DNA of 64,000 bases from Salticus scenicus (GCA_963930645.1 OZ005652.1:322363738-322427737); one strand, 5' to 3'; shown: positions 1-10,364, numbered from the stretch's first letter. A program made the numbers and translations. The notes: generated from the letters alone by a model not told the origin.

Positions 1-1771
1 TTAGTCTTTCAGGGACTTTAATTCTCCTTCCCGCTTTGCTATATCTGACTGGTTCCTCTTCTGAAGTTACAACGGGTTTAACAGTTTGAGCAGAGGTTTC
101 CTTTGAATGGTATGCTTCTTTCAGTTTTGAACTATTATTTGATGATGTTACTTCTAAAGGATATAATCTTTGAATAGGTCGTAAAAGTTCATGTTGCGAA
201 GTTTGAACCTTTACAAGTCGAACTTTATTATCTTTCCCAGGAATAAGCTCTGTGATACGGCCTAGTGGCCAGTGGATTCGTTTCTTGTTGTCAGATCCAA
301 TTAATACAATATCTCCGACAGCGATACCCTTTTCTGGCTGCTTTCTGTTTGCTCGCTGTATGAGAGCACCCAAATATTCGGATCGGAATCGATCTCTCAA
401 AGTTCTGAGTAGGGACTGCCGGTATCTGAGCCTCTTTGATAAAGAATCTTGTTCAACTGCATCAACATCTGGAAGCTGAATTTCGTGAACATCTTGAAGA
501 AACATAGATGGGGAGATAGGCTTTACAGTCGCATCTTCAGAAAGATATGTTAGAGGCCTTGAATTCACTACACTTTCAACATCAGCTAAAAGAGTTGTCA
601 TTTCTTCGTACGTAAGACAGGCGCGTCCTAAGACTCTTTTAAGAAGATCTTTTATTACCCTAATCAGCCTCTCCCAGAAGCCTCCCCACCACGCCGCCGT
701 TGGCGGGTTAAACTTCCAGTCTATGGAGTTGACAGACCCATATTTTTGTATACATTGCCAATCTAAGCTTCTCAATAAATTAGCTGCGCCAACAAAATTT
801 GTTCCGTTATCACAGTAGATAACAGAGCATCTTCCTCTGCGAGCCACAAATCTTCTCAAACCCATCAGAAATGCATCTGTCGAAGCAGAGTTCACTAGCT
901 CTAGATGAACAGCTCTATATATAGCACATGTGAAAATCAAAATCCAACTCTTCTTATCGTTCTTAAGATACAAAGGACCAGCCATATCTATGCCTGTAAT
1001 TTGAAATACGGCAGAATCTTTTACTCTGTTTTCAGGTAGAGGAGCACTAGATGTCCATAAAGCCCTTGAATTAAACCTTTTACAAATCACACAGCTGGCT
1101 AACACAAGCTTTACACTCTTTCTTCCGTTGAGGATCCAATACCTTTCTCTAAGCAAATTTAAGAGGATTTGTAACCCCGCATGACAGTTCTTTACATGGA
1201 TATAAAAAATAAGTCGCTTAACAACTTCATGCTTTGAAGGGAGAATTATGGGATGGAGAAAATCTTCACTATCTTTCCTGTAAGTTATTTTAGTTTTCAA
1301 ACGAATGACATCTTGCTCATCCTTACAGGTTTGTAATGTCTTCAATCTTTCATCACTTTCCGAAGAGAAAGACTCTTTTTGAACCATACGTAGAGTTTTT
1401 ATCTCAGCTTCCCGAAATTCAGTAGCCGTCAATTCGCCTTTACTCTGCTTATCAGGATTTAAACAATTATGCTTAAAGCGAAGAATCCAAGCAACTAAAC
1501 GTATGATTTTTTCATAACTTGAAAAGTAGCTGTAATACCAGTTATTGTTGGATGGAAATTCAGGTTTCGTCAACATACAAGTAGACTTTGACGTTTCTTT
1601 CTGAATTTCTTCCTCATTCCAATCTTCATCGGAAGTGTTCATGTGGTTTCTAAATTCTGATGAATCTTTCATCCAATGTGGGCCTTCCCACCATCTGATT
1701 AAAGCTAATTGCTTAGCCTTACAGCCTCTAGACGGCATAGCTGCTGGATTCTTCTCACTTGGTATATGTTT
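1..1771 (-). pseudogene. Bel/Pao integrase domain and DUF5641 tail
   Basis: One reading frame, with codons starting at positions 2 mod 3, stays open from 1771 to the window edge. It carries zinc-binding His/Cys residues, then a DDE core. The first Asp sits in a TGIDMAGP motif at about 974-1000, the second in CDNGTNFVGA at about 790-814, and the Glu in WWGGFWERL at about 665-690. A WPLGRI...RPIQRLYPLE stretch near 130-285 matches the DUF5641 tail typical of Bel/Pao. The product would insert the cDNA into the host genome. It lies downstream of an in-frame TAG, so it would not be made as part of the polyprotein without readthrough. The three catalytic residues look intact. Confidence 0.9.
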
Positions 1772-2210
1772 CTATGATGAAGGACTGCTTAATTTCTGAA
1801 TCTCTTGAACCCGATTTCTGACAAACACAGACCAGCTCTCATTTCTTGATATCCAAGCAAGCACTGTTGAGAAATCGCTCCAGTAATATCGCTGCATTTC
1901 CTGCCAACCCAAAGCATCCACAACAGTTTTCGCCAAACGAGCGCCAATAGTAGCCGCTAATAGCTCCATTCTTGGTACAGTCGTATTTTTTAAAGGCGCA
2001 ACTCGGGACTTGGCAGCAAGCAGAATTATTTCCCCTTGATCTTCATTTTCTATCCTCAAGAATACTACTGCTGCATAAGCATCTTTACTACCATCAACGA
2101 AAGTATGAATTGTGCATGCATGTAAGTTTTCTGGAGTGATCTGGATATGTCTTGGTATCTTAACATCATTTAAATATTTAAGTTCTTGAAACCATAATAG
2201 GAATTCTTTT
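1772..2210 (-). pseudogene. Bel/Pao RNase H segment ending in an in-frame TAG
   Basis: This minus-strand segment encodes AAKSRVAPLK...TVPRMELLAA and YYWSDFSTVLAWI, the RNase H-like region that follows RT in Bel/Pao elements. Upstream, a TFVDGSKDAYAAV stretch around 2060-2120 supplies the expected first catalytic Asp. The frame differs by one base from the RT frame, and the switch falls in a short A-run near 2205-2215, suggesting a single-base deletion. It ends in TAG (1772-1774) exactly where the family normally has a Trp before HIPSEKNPA. The integrase continues in the same frame, so this is one nonsense change rather than a natural end. Confidence 0.85.
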
Positions 2211-5127
2211 GTAAATCACCAGTTATTTCGTCATCCCAATTAATTCCTAATTTCCAAGCTTTCTGTAACATCAATTTAGGATAAAGCATCTCCGGCGCAG
2301 TAAAATCAAAAGGATCAAAAATTTTATGAACTGCCGATAACATACTTCGCTTGGTAATCCTTTCTGTGTTGAAATCGTTTAGCCATTTCATGTTGACTTT
2401 TAATGTATCGGAAACCTTATCCCAAATCAGACCCAATACTTGAGTTTCCTTCTGGTTCGACGTTTCATCGTGATCACCAGTGTATTCCCACTGTCTTAAA
2501 TCAAAACCACCATTTGCCATTATTTTCTTTGAGTCCGAGATAAATTTCTTTAGATCTTCTTCACTGTGCACACTAGTGGCGACATTGTCTATATAAAAAC
2601 TATGCAAAAGCCTTTGCTTGAAATTTTCCTCAGAACTTGCACTATTTTTGATGTGATACTCAATTACTGATGATAAAAGAAAAGGGCTACACTTTACACC
2701 GAAAACGACTCGTGCATGCCTAAATACTCTAAGTTTCTTCTCTTTTAGATCTTTCCACCATAGAAATCGTAGGAAATCTCTATCCTTTTCACAAATGCTA
2801 ATTTGAAGAAACGCTTTTCTAATATCAGCGGTTACGCCAAATTTTCTTTCTCTGAAACGTAGAAGAATATCTGGGATAAGCTCAATCAAATTTGGGCCAC
2901 ACTGCAGACACTGATTTAAAGATGGATGGTTAGCCAACTTTGCTGAAGCATCGAAAACCGGACGGATAGGTGTTGTACTACTGGTCTCTTTAATAACTGG
3001 GTGATGAGGTAAATAATTACCATAGGAGTTCACTTTGGTAGCAGGAACTTCTTCTATGATCCCCTCATTCAACCAGTCCATAAATATATTTTCATATTTT
3101 CCGTACATGTTCTTAGATAATAACTTAGAAGTTGTACTTTCCAAACGTCTTACAGCCAAACTCAAGTTATCTGATAATGCAGATGTGTCGTCAGCCCAAG
3201 GAAGACAAATTTCGTAACGACCATCCTTGTTAATTTTTACTGTCTCTAAGAAATGTTCCTTTGTTTGACGGTCAATCTCACTTTTAGATTTCTTTTCTAT
3301 AGTATCTGTTATTCCGATCAAGTCCAATCTCCATAAGTTTGAGATATCAGCTTCATTTACAAGCAAATACGTCACCATCATTGCTAAATTATCTGTTGAG
3401 ACTTCGGTGTGAGGCGCTTTGCCCATCAATGTCCAACCAAGGTATGTTTCTATGGCAACAAGACCAGATGTCAATACTTTTCTTTTGCCAGTTAACATCT
3501 TTCCCATAATATCAGCACCAATCAATATTTCGATAACTTCACGGCAATGACTTACATCAGATAATTCGATTCCATATTCTTTCAACTCTTTAATCCACGG
3601 ACCATTAGTGACCGGTTGAATGTTTTCACATATAGTAATTTGATCCATCACTTCAAAATTACAGGTGAACTTCTCCTTCATATCCTTAACCTTTATTCTA
3701 TAACAATTATGTTGGCATTCCTTTGTTGTAACTCCGCCAAACAATGAATGCATCATTTTTTCTTGACGAATGGGAGTATAATTCATCTCTTCTGCAATAC
3801 TTTTCAAAATATAAGATTTTTGGGATGCTGAATCTAACAATAAACGAACTGTTTTTTGCTTGTTTTCGGAAATGAGTTTCACCTTTAAGGTTTGAAGGAA
3901 TACTTTAGCACTTTGCTTATTAAAATTTGCCATATTTACTTCACTACTGACTGAATTTTCTTCAACCTTTTCTTGTGCAGTTTTACCTTGAGAATCACGC
4001 AAATCGCACATCAAAGGCACATGCTTCTTAGAACAGATAATGCATCTTAAAACTGTTCGACATTTTTTCACTGTATGATTAGGTAACAAACAAGCGAAGC
4101 AGCAATTTTTATCCTTTACAATCTTTTGTATCTCAGTTAAACTCAATTTTCGAGCTGAAAAGCATTCAGAGCTCAAATGTTTGCCTTGGCAAAAAATGCA
4201 TACTCTTTTGAAATCTAAAGCAGAAGACGTTGTCAATAAACCTGCAGCTGTCGATATCTTATTTCGCATATAGTCTGCACTTGCACTGTTTTTCCTTTTA
4301 GAATATTTATTATCTTCACGCTTTGTCAAACCGAAGCCCGCTACAGCTAAAGATATTCTCTCTTCACCTTCTACTTCCGTTTTCAAAAAATGCATCAGAT
4401 TATTCAACCTTCCTTTAGCATCCGTATTAGAAGAAGAGAGATTCGAGCGATTCCAGGCCTTCAAAAAGTCTGCTGGGAAACAAGACTCAACCATAGGGTA
4501 TAAAATGGAGGCATATTTATCAATGGTAACACCTAATGTTTCTAGCGCCCGTAAATATGACTCAAGCTTATCATATAATGAAGTTAATGCAAATCTACTT
4601 TTTGTTTGCACAGATATTATCAATTTCAATAACTCTCGTACATACACTTCTACTAGAATATCTTCCCTGCCAAAACGAGCCTTTAAACTTTCCACTGCCT
4701 TTGAATAATTGGCGCCAGTTAGCGGGAAACTTTCAACAACTTCTCTTGCACGTGAACCAGCGATTGTTGCTTGTACTAAATACTGGAACTTGTCCTGTGG
4801 GGCAATTTCATCATCTTTATCGATTTGTTCAAATTGGCTCCAAAAAGGCAACCAATCCTTAATTCTCCCGCCAAATTTCCTGAATTCCAGCTTAGGTAAA
4901 GTAAATTTTCGTCTCATAGTACTATTTTCATAATTACTTAAAATAGCATCAGTTTGAATTTGCCCAGATGATTGTATTCTCGCCAATTCTAAATCATGAT
5001 TCAATCTTAATTTCTCTTTCTCTAGTTCTGCTTCATTTTCAAGCCTTAACGCTTCAGCTTCTCTTTCAGCTTCTTTTTCAGCTTGTCTTTCTTCTTTCAA
5101 AGCTAGTTCTTGTTTTTCTTCTTTCAA
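2170..5127 (-). CDS. Bel/Pao Gag-Pol fragment: gag, zinc knuckles, protease, RT
   Basis: A 985-residue open frame. The first ~45 residues are a Lys/Glu/Gln-rich coiled-coil. Next comes a DUF1759-type gag region (LPKLEFRKFGGRIKDW). Three Cys-rich knuckles follow at about residues 310-375, including CIFCQGKHLSSEC and CCFACLLPNHTVKKC. An aspartic protease follows with active-site LLLDSAS near residue 435. The RT has TADIRKAFLQI and the catalytic YIDNVATS box at about 2575-2600, the usual YxDN form of this family. The A17-type stretch SAVHKIFDPFDFTAPE closes it. The nominal start at 5127 is a TTG inside the coiled-coil, so it is not the true start. The last ~13 residues are out-of-frame readthrough after a one-base shift. 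Confidence 0.92.
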   Translation of the reverse strand: MKEEKQELALKEERQAEKEAEREAEALRLENEAELEKEKLRLNHDLELARIQSSGQIQTDAILSNYENSTMRRKFTLPKLEFRKFGGRIKDWLPFWSQFEQIDKDDEIAPQDKFQYLVQATIAGSRAREVVESFPLTGANYSKAVESLKARFGREDILVEVYVRELLKLIISVQTKSRFALTSLYDKLESYLRALETLGVTIDKYASILYPMVESCFPADFLKAWNRSNLSSSNTDAKGRLNNLMHFLKTEVEGEERISLAVAGFGLTKREDNKYSKRKNSASADYMRNKISTAAGLLTTSSALDFKRVCIFCQGKHLSSECFSARKLSLTEIQKIVKDKNCCFACLLPNHTVKKCRTVLRCIICSKKHVPLMCDLRDSQGKTAQEKVEENSVSSEVNMANFNKQSAKVFLQTLKVKLISENKQKTVRLLLDSASQKSYILKSIAEEMNYTPIRQEKMMHSLFGGVTTKECQHNCYRIKVKDMKEKFTCNFEVMDQITICENIQPVTNGPWIKELKEYGIELSDVSHCREVIEILIGADIMGKMLTGKRKVLTSGLVAIETYLGWTLMGKAPHTEVSTDNLAMMVTYLLVNEADISNLWRLDLIGITDTIEKKSKSEIDRQTKEHFLETVKINKDGRYEICLPWADDTSALSDNLSLAVRRLESTTSKLLSKNMYGKYENIFMDWLNEGIIEEVPATKVNSYGNYLPHHPVIKETSSTTPIRPVFDASAKLANHPSLNQCLQCGPNLIELIPDILLRFRERKFGVTADIRKAFLQISICEKDRDFLRFLWWKDLKEKKLRVFRHARVVFGVKCSPFLLSSVIEYHIKNSASSEENFKQRLLHSFYIDNVATSVHSEEDLKKFISDSKKIMANGGFDLRQWEYTGDHDETSNQKETQVLGLIWDKVSDTLKVNMKWLNDFNTERITKRSMLSAVHKIFDPFDFTAPEMLYPKLMLQKAWKLGINWDDEITGDLQKNSYYGFKNLNI

Positions 5128-5340
5128 AGCTTGTTCTTGTTTTTCTTCTTTTTTTTTCTTTCAGCTATAGCATTTTCTAAAATATCTTTCACAAATTCGG
5201 GATCCTTTTCATACTCTTTACTATTTAAAATCAGCTCTTTTAAGCTTGCTATTGTGAACGTCGAAGGCAAAGTCTCTCCAATCTCTTCGGCTACCCACTT
5301 CAAATCTTCTTTTTAAAATCCTTTAACGGTTTTAAACATG
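5128..5340 (-). pseudogene. N-terminal gag leader of the Bel/Pao element, broken
   Basis: An ATG at 5338-5340 begins MFKTVKGF, then a TAA stop, then an open stretch (KEDLKWVAEEIGETLP, and so on) that resembles the N-terminus of arthropod Bel/Pao gag. The frame is lost again in a run of A residues around 5148-5158, where the Lys/Glu-rich coiled-coil of the main frame begins. The likely ancestral gag therefore started at 5340 and carries one nonsense change and one homopolymer frameshift. A raw-read check of the homopolymer would tell whether the shift is real or an assembly error. Confidence 0.7.
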
Positions 5341-5979
5341 TTTTTAATCTTAATATAATCAAAATAATTTTACTTCACTTGAAATTTCCTGTCGCAGTGA
5401 CTCCAGTATTTTTATGTAAAGCAACGGAATAAGCACCGCAAATTCCTAGCTTTTCTCTTACTAAATTAAACTGTATAAAAGCGGACGCCAATACTACTTA
5501 TTTACACTTTAAAATTATTAAAGTAGCATATCTTATGCTCGTATAATAATTTCCTATAACATTAAACATAGTAAAATTATTCCTACGGTAAAAAGTAGTT
5601 CATTAAAATTAAAAACTCAAACTATATGAAAAAATGCAACTAACATCGTTGCTAACTTTATTCTGTTCTATTTCTTGAAAAAAAAAAAAACATCGATGCA
5701 ACACGCATCACATAATCTTTACATTTTAACAAATTTTGAAGATAGCATTCGCTCATATTTTACATAAAAATTAAAAGTATTAAATTCATTTAACTCTTTT
5801 TTTTCTTTGACATATTGTTCAGCACGTGAACTTACAAAAATAGAGGATAAATAATAAACAAATTTATACACTGAAATTGAAAATGGCTCAGTTATAACAA
5901 CAATAAAATTAAAATGAATAAAAAATATATCAAATAAATAATAAATATACTCAATAACATAAAAAACGACGCACAGCAA
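5341..5979 (-). other. Untranslated leader and possible right-hand LTR of the Bel/Pao element
   Basis: No gene is visible. Read on the minus strand, a TGGAGTCACTGCGACAGG string about 55-65 bases before the gag ATG (around 5389-5406) is a possible primer-binding site, because it starts with TGG as tRNA 3'-end complements do. I cannot match it to a particular tRNA. LTR ends cannot be placed without the left LTR. The remainder is AT-rich with a 12-base A-run near 5680. Confidence 0.3.
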
Positions 5980-6185
5980 TTTTCTGCATTTCCAGCTCTT
6001 TTTCGCGGTAAAATAGCTTAATCTTCCCTTTAAAACGCATTAAAAAGCTCCAATATGCAGGTAATGGATTTAGCGATTTTTGGCCCTTGGCAAATTTTTT
6101 GGCGACTTTTGGCGAGAAAATCCTTATTATGGATATTCCAAAGATGGATGTTCTAATGTGATTGGTTAAAGACTTACAGGAAATT
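5980..6185 (+). mobile_element. LTR fragment related to 38690-39318
   Basis: Strings such as AAACGCATTAAAAAGCTCCA, TTTGGCGA...TTGGCGAGAAAATCCTTAT and a following ATGGATATTCCAAA appear in the same order in the candidate LTR at 38800-38980. Similarity starts near 5980 and fades after about 6185, so only the central part survives here. It lies in the same orientation as the longer copy. There is no coding potential. Confidence 0.6.
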
Positions 6186-6229
6186 TGAATAAAAAAAAAA
6201 GTTGGTTTTAAAAATAAAATATTAATCCT

Positions 6230-6400
6230 TTCTGAACAATATATATTTGCATCATGAACTGCATTAGAACTTTATCAATGTATAGAAAATCTTTAAAATG
6301 ATAATGACGTCAATTTTTGCCAGATGCATAATTTAACTTTTTACAATTTTTTAACGCTCACGTTTAATTAAATGTATTTATTTTTATGTCGAAAGAAAAT
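6230..6400 (-). repeat. Dispersed repeat, inverted copy of about 26985-27145
   Basis: The reverse complement of this stretch matches the 26985-27145 region closely, for example AATGACGTCAATTTTTG followed by ATGCATAATTTAA and ATTAAATGTATTTATTTTTATG. The partner lies inside a Helitron-like element (26611-27743), so this is probably a relic of the same family. The following 6400-6690 is AT-rich with a short CAAA microsatellite near 6642-6662 and no gene. Confidence 0.6.
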
Positions 6401-6689
6401 GAACTCGTAAATTGTCTTTGACAACAATTATAGCTAATATTTTTAATGACTATTTTTATAGCTATTAGGAGCTTATCATTTTCATATTTTAATTAATTAA
6501 AAGAAAACTTTTCGAAAATTCGAAAATATGACTTCGAATTATTGTTTGTCACCGGGTTCTGAGCTACTGTGAAAGTTTGAAATGTCTAGCTAGTAGGGAA
6601 GTTAGTTAAAAATAAATTGCAAGATTTGTACCGGGCAAACAAACAAACATACAAACAAACAAGAATAGAATTTAATAAAAACATAGTAA

Positions 6690-6846
6690 AATGGTTAAAT
6701 TTTTCAATTAAATTAGGAATACTAAATTATACAATGTAAAAAATAACAGTGAATATTACAGTTTATTCACCGTAAAAGTGACGGCGAATGACTGTAAAAT
6801 AATATACAGTCGATTTGACCTATAATTTACATTTCACAGTAAAATA
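6690..6846 (+). repeat. Dispersed repeat, second copy at 23890-24052
   Basis: About 155 bases (from GTTAAATTTTTCAATTAAA to CATTTCACAGTAAAATA) align well with 23890-24052. Shared features include TATTCACCGTAAAA, GTGACGG and GTCGAT-TGACCTATAAT. The copy is cut at a TA by the Tc1/mariner element that begins at 6847, while the other copy reads on into TACGGCAATAAT. The family is unknown to me; the repeated TTTACAGT/CACCGTAAAA motifs could be terminal sequences of a small DNA transposon. Confidence 0.65.
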
Positions 6847-7077
6847 CACTCTAGAACAAAAGAAAAAAGACGCATCAAGAAGGAGTAACGCAAGTTGGAC
6901 ACAAATTAACATGCATACAGGTTTCGAAGGAAAATGCAAAATTTTGAAGTTTGGCTGCCGTAGAATAAGCATGTGACGCTGCATCTTAAATGCGCAGCTG
7001 GCAGAATATTTAAGAGAAGAAAATTTTATACCAGGCCATAAATTCTTTGATAATTTTTTTCCATCTACTCAGATAGA

Positions 7078-7090
7078 CAGTAAATATGCC
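7078..7090. repeat. Left 13-bp target-site duplication of the non-LTR insert
   Basis: CAGTAAATATGCC here is repeated exactly at 8258-8270, immediately flanking the non-LTR fragment. Joining the two flanks restores continuous Tc1 element sequence. Confidence 0.85.
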
Positions 7091-8257
7091 TACCCAAGTA
7101 TTAACATCTTTAGCGACAGCCTTTCGGGCCTGCAAGTCATTGCCCGCTACAGGAGCAGGCATCCCATAATATTGAAAATAAAAAAACTCTATAACCTAAA
7201 ATCCATCATCTCCCTGGCACATGTTTCTGTCCACAGGGGTGTCGTCGGGAACGAAATGGCAGACCATTTATCAAAAACTGCCACAGAACATGCAATGATT
7301 CATTTTAACTTACCCCCCCCCACCCTTCCTATTTCCTATGTAAAATCTACACTCAAGGACAAATTGAAACAAAATTGACAATCCTTATGGGATAACTCCA
7401 TCAAAGGCAGATATAACCTGATCCCAAATCCCACTTCAAACACTTGGACCCTTACTCCCCCTATCACGGCCTTTCTCACGGGTCATGGCCCATTTCAAGC
7501 ATACCTTTATAGGTTCCACCGACGACGCTCACCCCTGTGCCCTTGTGGTGAGGAAGGCACTGCTTCCCATTACTACTTCAACAGTCCCCTAAACTCCAGT
7601 TTTCCCCTACGAAACACATCCCCAAGACCAGTAAACTGGTTAGATAATATCATCACTAGACCCTCCCTAATCCAAAAACTAAATAAAATTTACGCACTTT
7701 TAAAAGATATTACTACTTTAACAGATTAACCTCCAAGCTTCATCCTACTGGCTCGAGTTGCAACCTACAATAGTGATCATCCCAAACCACTCAGTTCTGC
7801 AGCACTACTCCAAACTTGTACAGCAACGTTACCAAATTAACCACTGTTGCCCATTGTCGCGTGGGGCGAAAGCCCGGCAACAACATTCAAATGTCAAAAA
7901 GACTGACTTTTATCAATGCTCCTAAAGCAACTCAAAGACTAAAGCGAATGAACTGAAATACTCAATTATGGACTCAGCTAATGAAATCATAGGCTAAACT
8001 TCTCATTGCAAAGTCTTAGCAAAGCTATTTATTCCTCCTTGTGCCCTCTGTGCCATGGGGTTTAATCCCGGCACACCTGCTATAAATAAATTATCGCCTT
8101 CTGTCGATTGAGGCTCAATGCCTGGCGAATTTTGTAAACGCTTGTTGAATTCTCAATAACGCTCGGAGCAATTCCCTCTATCTCGGACACTTGTTGCCTG
8201 AGACACTGAAGCGCTCTACATCGCTCCAAGAGCGATGAGCGGGGACTGTTTCCTGTT
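7091..8257 (+). mobile_element. 5'-truncated non-LTR retrotransposon inside the Tc1 element
   Basis: The insert is bounded by 13-bp duplications and begins inside the RNase H coding region, a normal 5' truncation produced by target-primed reverse transcription. It has a ~530-bp 3' untranslated region and no poly(A) tail. The untranslated region holds a series of G-rich/C-rich hairpins: GGGGCGAAAGCCC near 7861, GGGGTTTAATCCC near 8057, GAGGCTCAATGCCT near 8111. A perfect 7-bp hairpin, ATCGCTC-CAA-GAGCGAT, lies at 8220-8236, close to the 3' end. Such structures could serve as 3' recognition signals for the element's own reverse transcriptase (inference). Confidence 0.8.
7103..7729 (+). pseudogene. 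Non-LTR retrotransposon RNase H and Cys-rich C-terminus
   Basis: One frame reads NIFSDSLSGLQ (RNase H Asp), then HVSVHRGVVGNEMADHLSK, the classic RNase H His and GNExAD motif, then LTGHGPFQAYLYRF and CPCGEEGTASHYYF, the Cys/His tail found in arthropod non-LTR elements. The frame ends at TAA 7727-7729. A TGA at 7376-7378 interrupts it, at a place where the context (QNxQSLWDN) suggests a former Trp. The N-terminal half of RNase H and all of RT are absent because the insert is 5'-truncated. Confidence 0.85.
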
Positions 8258-8270
8258 CAGTAAATATGCC
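8258..8270. repeat. Right 13-bp target-site duplication of the non-LTR insert
   Basis: Exact repeat of 7078-7090. After it the Tc1 element resumes. Confidence 0.85.
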
Positions 8271-8301
8271 TGGCCTACGGGTGCGCAAACAATATGCGTA
8301 G

Positions 8302-9230
8302 ATGTCAGCATTTGAGAGAGGAGTATTGTTGGGCTTAAAGAAGCCTGTTAGTCTAATCTACAAATTGTTTGAAATTTGGATAGGTGCGATGCCACTATTA
8401 GATGATATTGGCAGGAATGGACGAACTATGGCCGAACACAGCGTTAGGAAGAAAGCGGTCGGCATAGAGAGAGGACAGAACGTGAGAACCGATTAATCGT
8501 CAGAACGGTACTCAAAGCCACAAATTCATCATTATCATCGATCCTACGTGCAACTGGTAATTCAGTGACTCCAAAGACCATTAATAGGCAGCTCAGTGAA
8601 ATGGGGTTGAGCTCACAGAGCTCCTTGTGCGGACTGTATACCGACAAGCACGTTTGCAGTGATATCGGGATTGTTTGAACTGAATGTCACTGAAGGAATA
8701 GAATTGTCTTCAGTAATGAGTCTCATTCTGATTTGAGCCTCGATGACCAGCGAAGACGCGTCTGGAGACGCCCCGGAAAAAAAAGGGGGGGGGGAGGAAT
8801 CCAACCTGACTGTCGCCAGACAGGAGTGATGATCTGGGGTGTCATTTCATTTAATAGCAGGGCCCCTTTGGTTGTTATCCGTGGCATCTTTACAGTACAG
8901 CGGTACGTCGGCGACATTCTACGTCCCGTTGAGTTTCCTTTCATATCACGCAATCCTGATAATATATTTCAGCATGATAATTCCTGCCCGCGCACAGAGA
9001 TAGTGTCTACTGCTTGTTTACTTGCTTGTCCAACATTATTTTGGCCAGTAAACTCGCCAGATCTCTCTCTCACCTAGGACATTTGGAGCATCATGAAAAG
9101 GGTCCTATAACCACCACGGGATTTTTCTATTCTAACGCAGCAATTGGACAGATTTTTTCACGATATCTTGCAGGAACACACCTGCCAAATATATCAATTA
9201 TTGCCAAGCCAAATAACTGATTACATAAGG
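8302..9230 (+). pseudogene. Tc1-type transposase, degenerate
   Basis: The order of recognisable parts is an N-terminal helix-turn-helix-like start (MSAFERGVLLGLKK), a middle part with RRRVWRRPGKK and GVMIWGVISF, and RYVGDILRPVEFPFI, IFQHDN, FWPVNSPDLS. This matches Tc1 transposases of about 340 residues. All the catalytic centre is damaged. The first Asp of FSDES reads Asn (about 8707-8720). The second Asp (QHDN, about 8972) survives. The Glu of the SPDLSPIEH box is replaced by a TAG stop near 9074-9076. More stops occur around 8677 and 8695. An 8-base G-run at about 8785 sits next to a frame disturbance. Confidence 0.85.
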
Positions 9231-9406
9231 GCCACAAGTGGAACAACGTGTTAGTGTTTACTTTGTGAGGTCCTTTCTCTTGATTAAATAATCCAAGTTT
9301 TATGAAACTGTAATCAGTTGTTTTTCTTCACATGTACATACCTACCAATTTTCGTCCCATTTGGATAAATCCTTCTTGGTGCGTCGTTCTTTTGTTATAG
9401 AGAGTA

Positions 9407-10364
9407 CATAAAGCGTGCTAGATTAACTCTTTTCCGGCACTAATGCTCTAAAACGCTCTAAACTGCGTCGCCAAATTTAGGGACTCTTTTATTGAATTAC
9501 CCCCAATAATTTTGAGGAGTGATATTAGATATATATAATGGACCTTCGAAGCAATTAGGCAAACGCTACATTTAAAATTTAGTGGTAGGTACTGAATAAA
9601 AAAGCTGGCAACACTCACCAGAGGAACGAAATTAAATTGGACTGGCGAAGGGTTTATGTGCTCAAAGAAACCTTAAAAACGAATTACATAAAATCACAGA
9701 AATAATTGTTAAGGGAACTCGGCACCTTTGACGGCACCACTGAAATAGGTTTTATATAAAAGCTTTTACTTCTATTTAATATTTATAAATTGAATTATAT
9801 TAGGTTTCTTCAAAAAAATATAAATAAAAGCACGAATTCTTATGGTTTTTCATATATTTTATTATAGATTTGAAATCTTTAAATTGGGTTTTCTCAGTCT
9901 GCATTTTTCCATGAATTCATGATTTTCAAAATGTTAAAATTTCTACAGATATACAAGAAAAGAATTATTATTTTTTTAATGTTTAAAGGAACATACTTGA
10001 AAGAATTAAGAATGGATTTTTAAATTTGTTAAGTATTTTTTGAGGAAGAAATTAAAAAGTTCATTTCTAAGTTAAAAAAAAAAAAAAAATACAATTACAG
10101 ATTGTAGACTTTAGTAAAAAGTGTAGAGTTTTATAATTTTCTACTGAATGTAACAGTCAACACTTTTTCTTAAGAATATACACAATATTCGTATTTCTAC
10201 AATTAAAGTATAATGGGTGCAAGTACTTTGATTATAAATAATACAGTTGTAATCTACATTCATTTGTAATATAAATACTGAAAATCATGTTCTAAAAGTA
10301 TGTAACAGTCAACAATAACGCCCACGGGCGAATGTTATATTTAACATTACGCGAACAATGACTT
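9407..10364. other. AT-rich intergenic or intronic DNA
   Basis: No coding or RNA gene is visible. There is a 16-base A-run near 10074-10089 and two CAGTCAACA occurrences (near 10155 and 10307). 9410-9660 is somewhat richer in GC and may be transposon-derived, but I cannot assign it. Confidence 0.4.

Larger units (their letters stand above)
1..5340 (-). mobile_element. Bel/Pao LTR retrotransposon, left end outside window
   Basis: The domain order read on the minus strand is gag with zinc knuckles, aspartic protease, reverse transcriptase, Pao-type A17 region, RNase H, integrase and a DUF5641-like C-terminus, which is the Bel/Pao order (family knowledge). The integrase frame is still open at base 2, so the stop codon and one LTR lie to the left of the window. 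The element is not functional as it stands. Visible lesions are a stop near gag codon 9, a frameshift in an A-run near 5150, a one-base shift near 2210 between RT and RNase H, and an in-frame TAG at 1772-1774. The flanking LTR on the right cannot be delimited because its partner is missing. Confidence 0.93.
6847..9404 (+). mobile_element. Tc1/mariner-type transposon interrupted by a non-LTR insert
   Basis: Imperfect terminal inverted repeats of about 40 bp bound the element. The left end reads CACTCTAGAACAAAAG...GACGCATCAAGAAGGA; the right end reads as CTCTCTATAACAAAAG...GACGCACCAAGAAGGA on the minus strand. TA dinucleotides at 6845-6846 and 9405-9406 are the target duplication expected for this superfamily. 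Without the inserted retrotransposon (7091-8257 plus one target copy) the length is about 1.38 kb, normal for Tc1 elements. The transposase at 8302-9230 is dead. Confidence 0.85.

Noticed and set aside
8733..9077. 114-codon frame as an independent gene
   Set aside because: It is the middle part of the dead Tc1 transposase, and ends at the stop that replaces the catalytic Glu.
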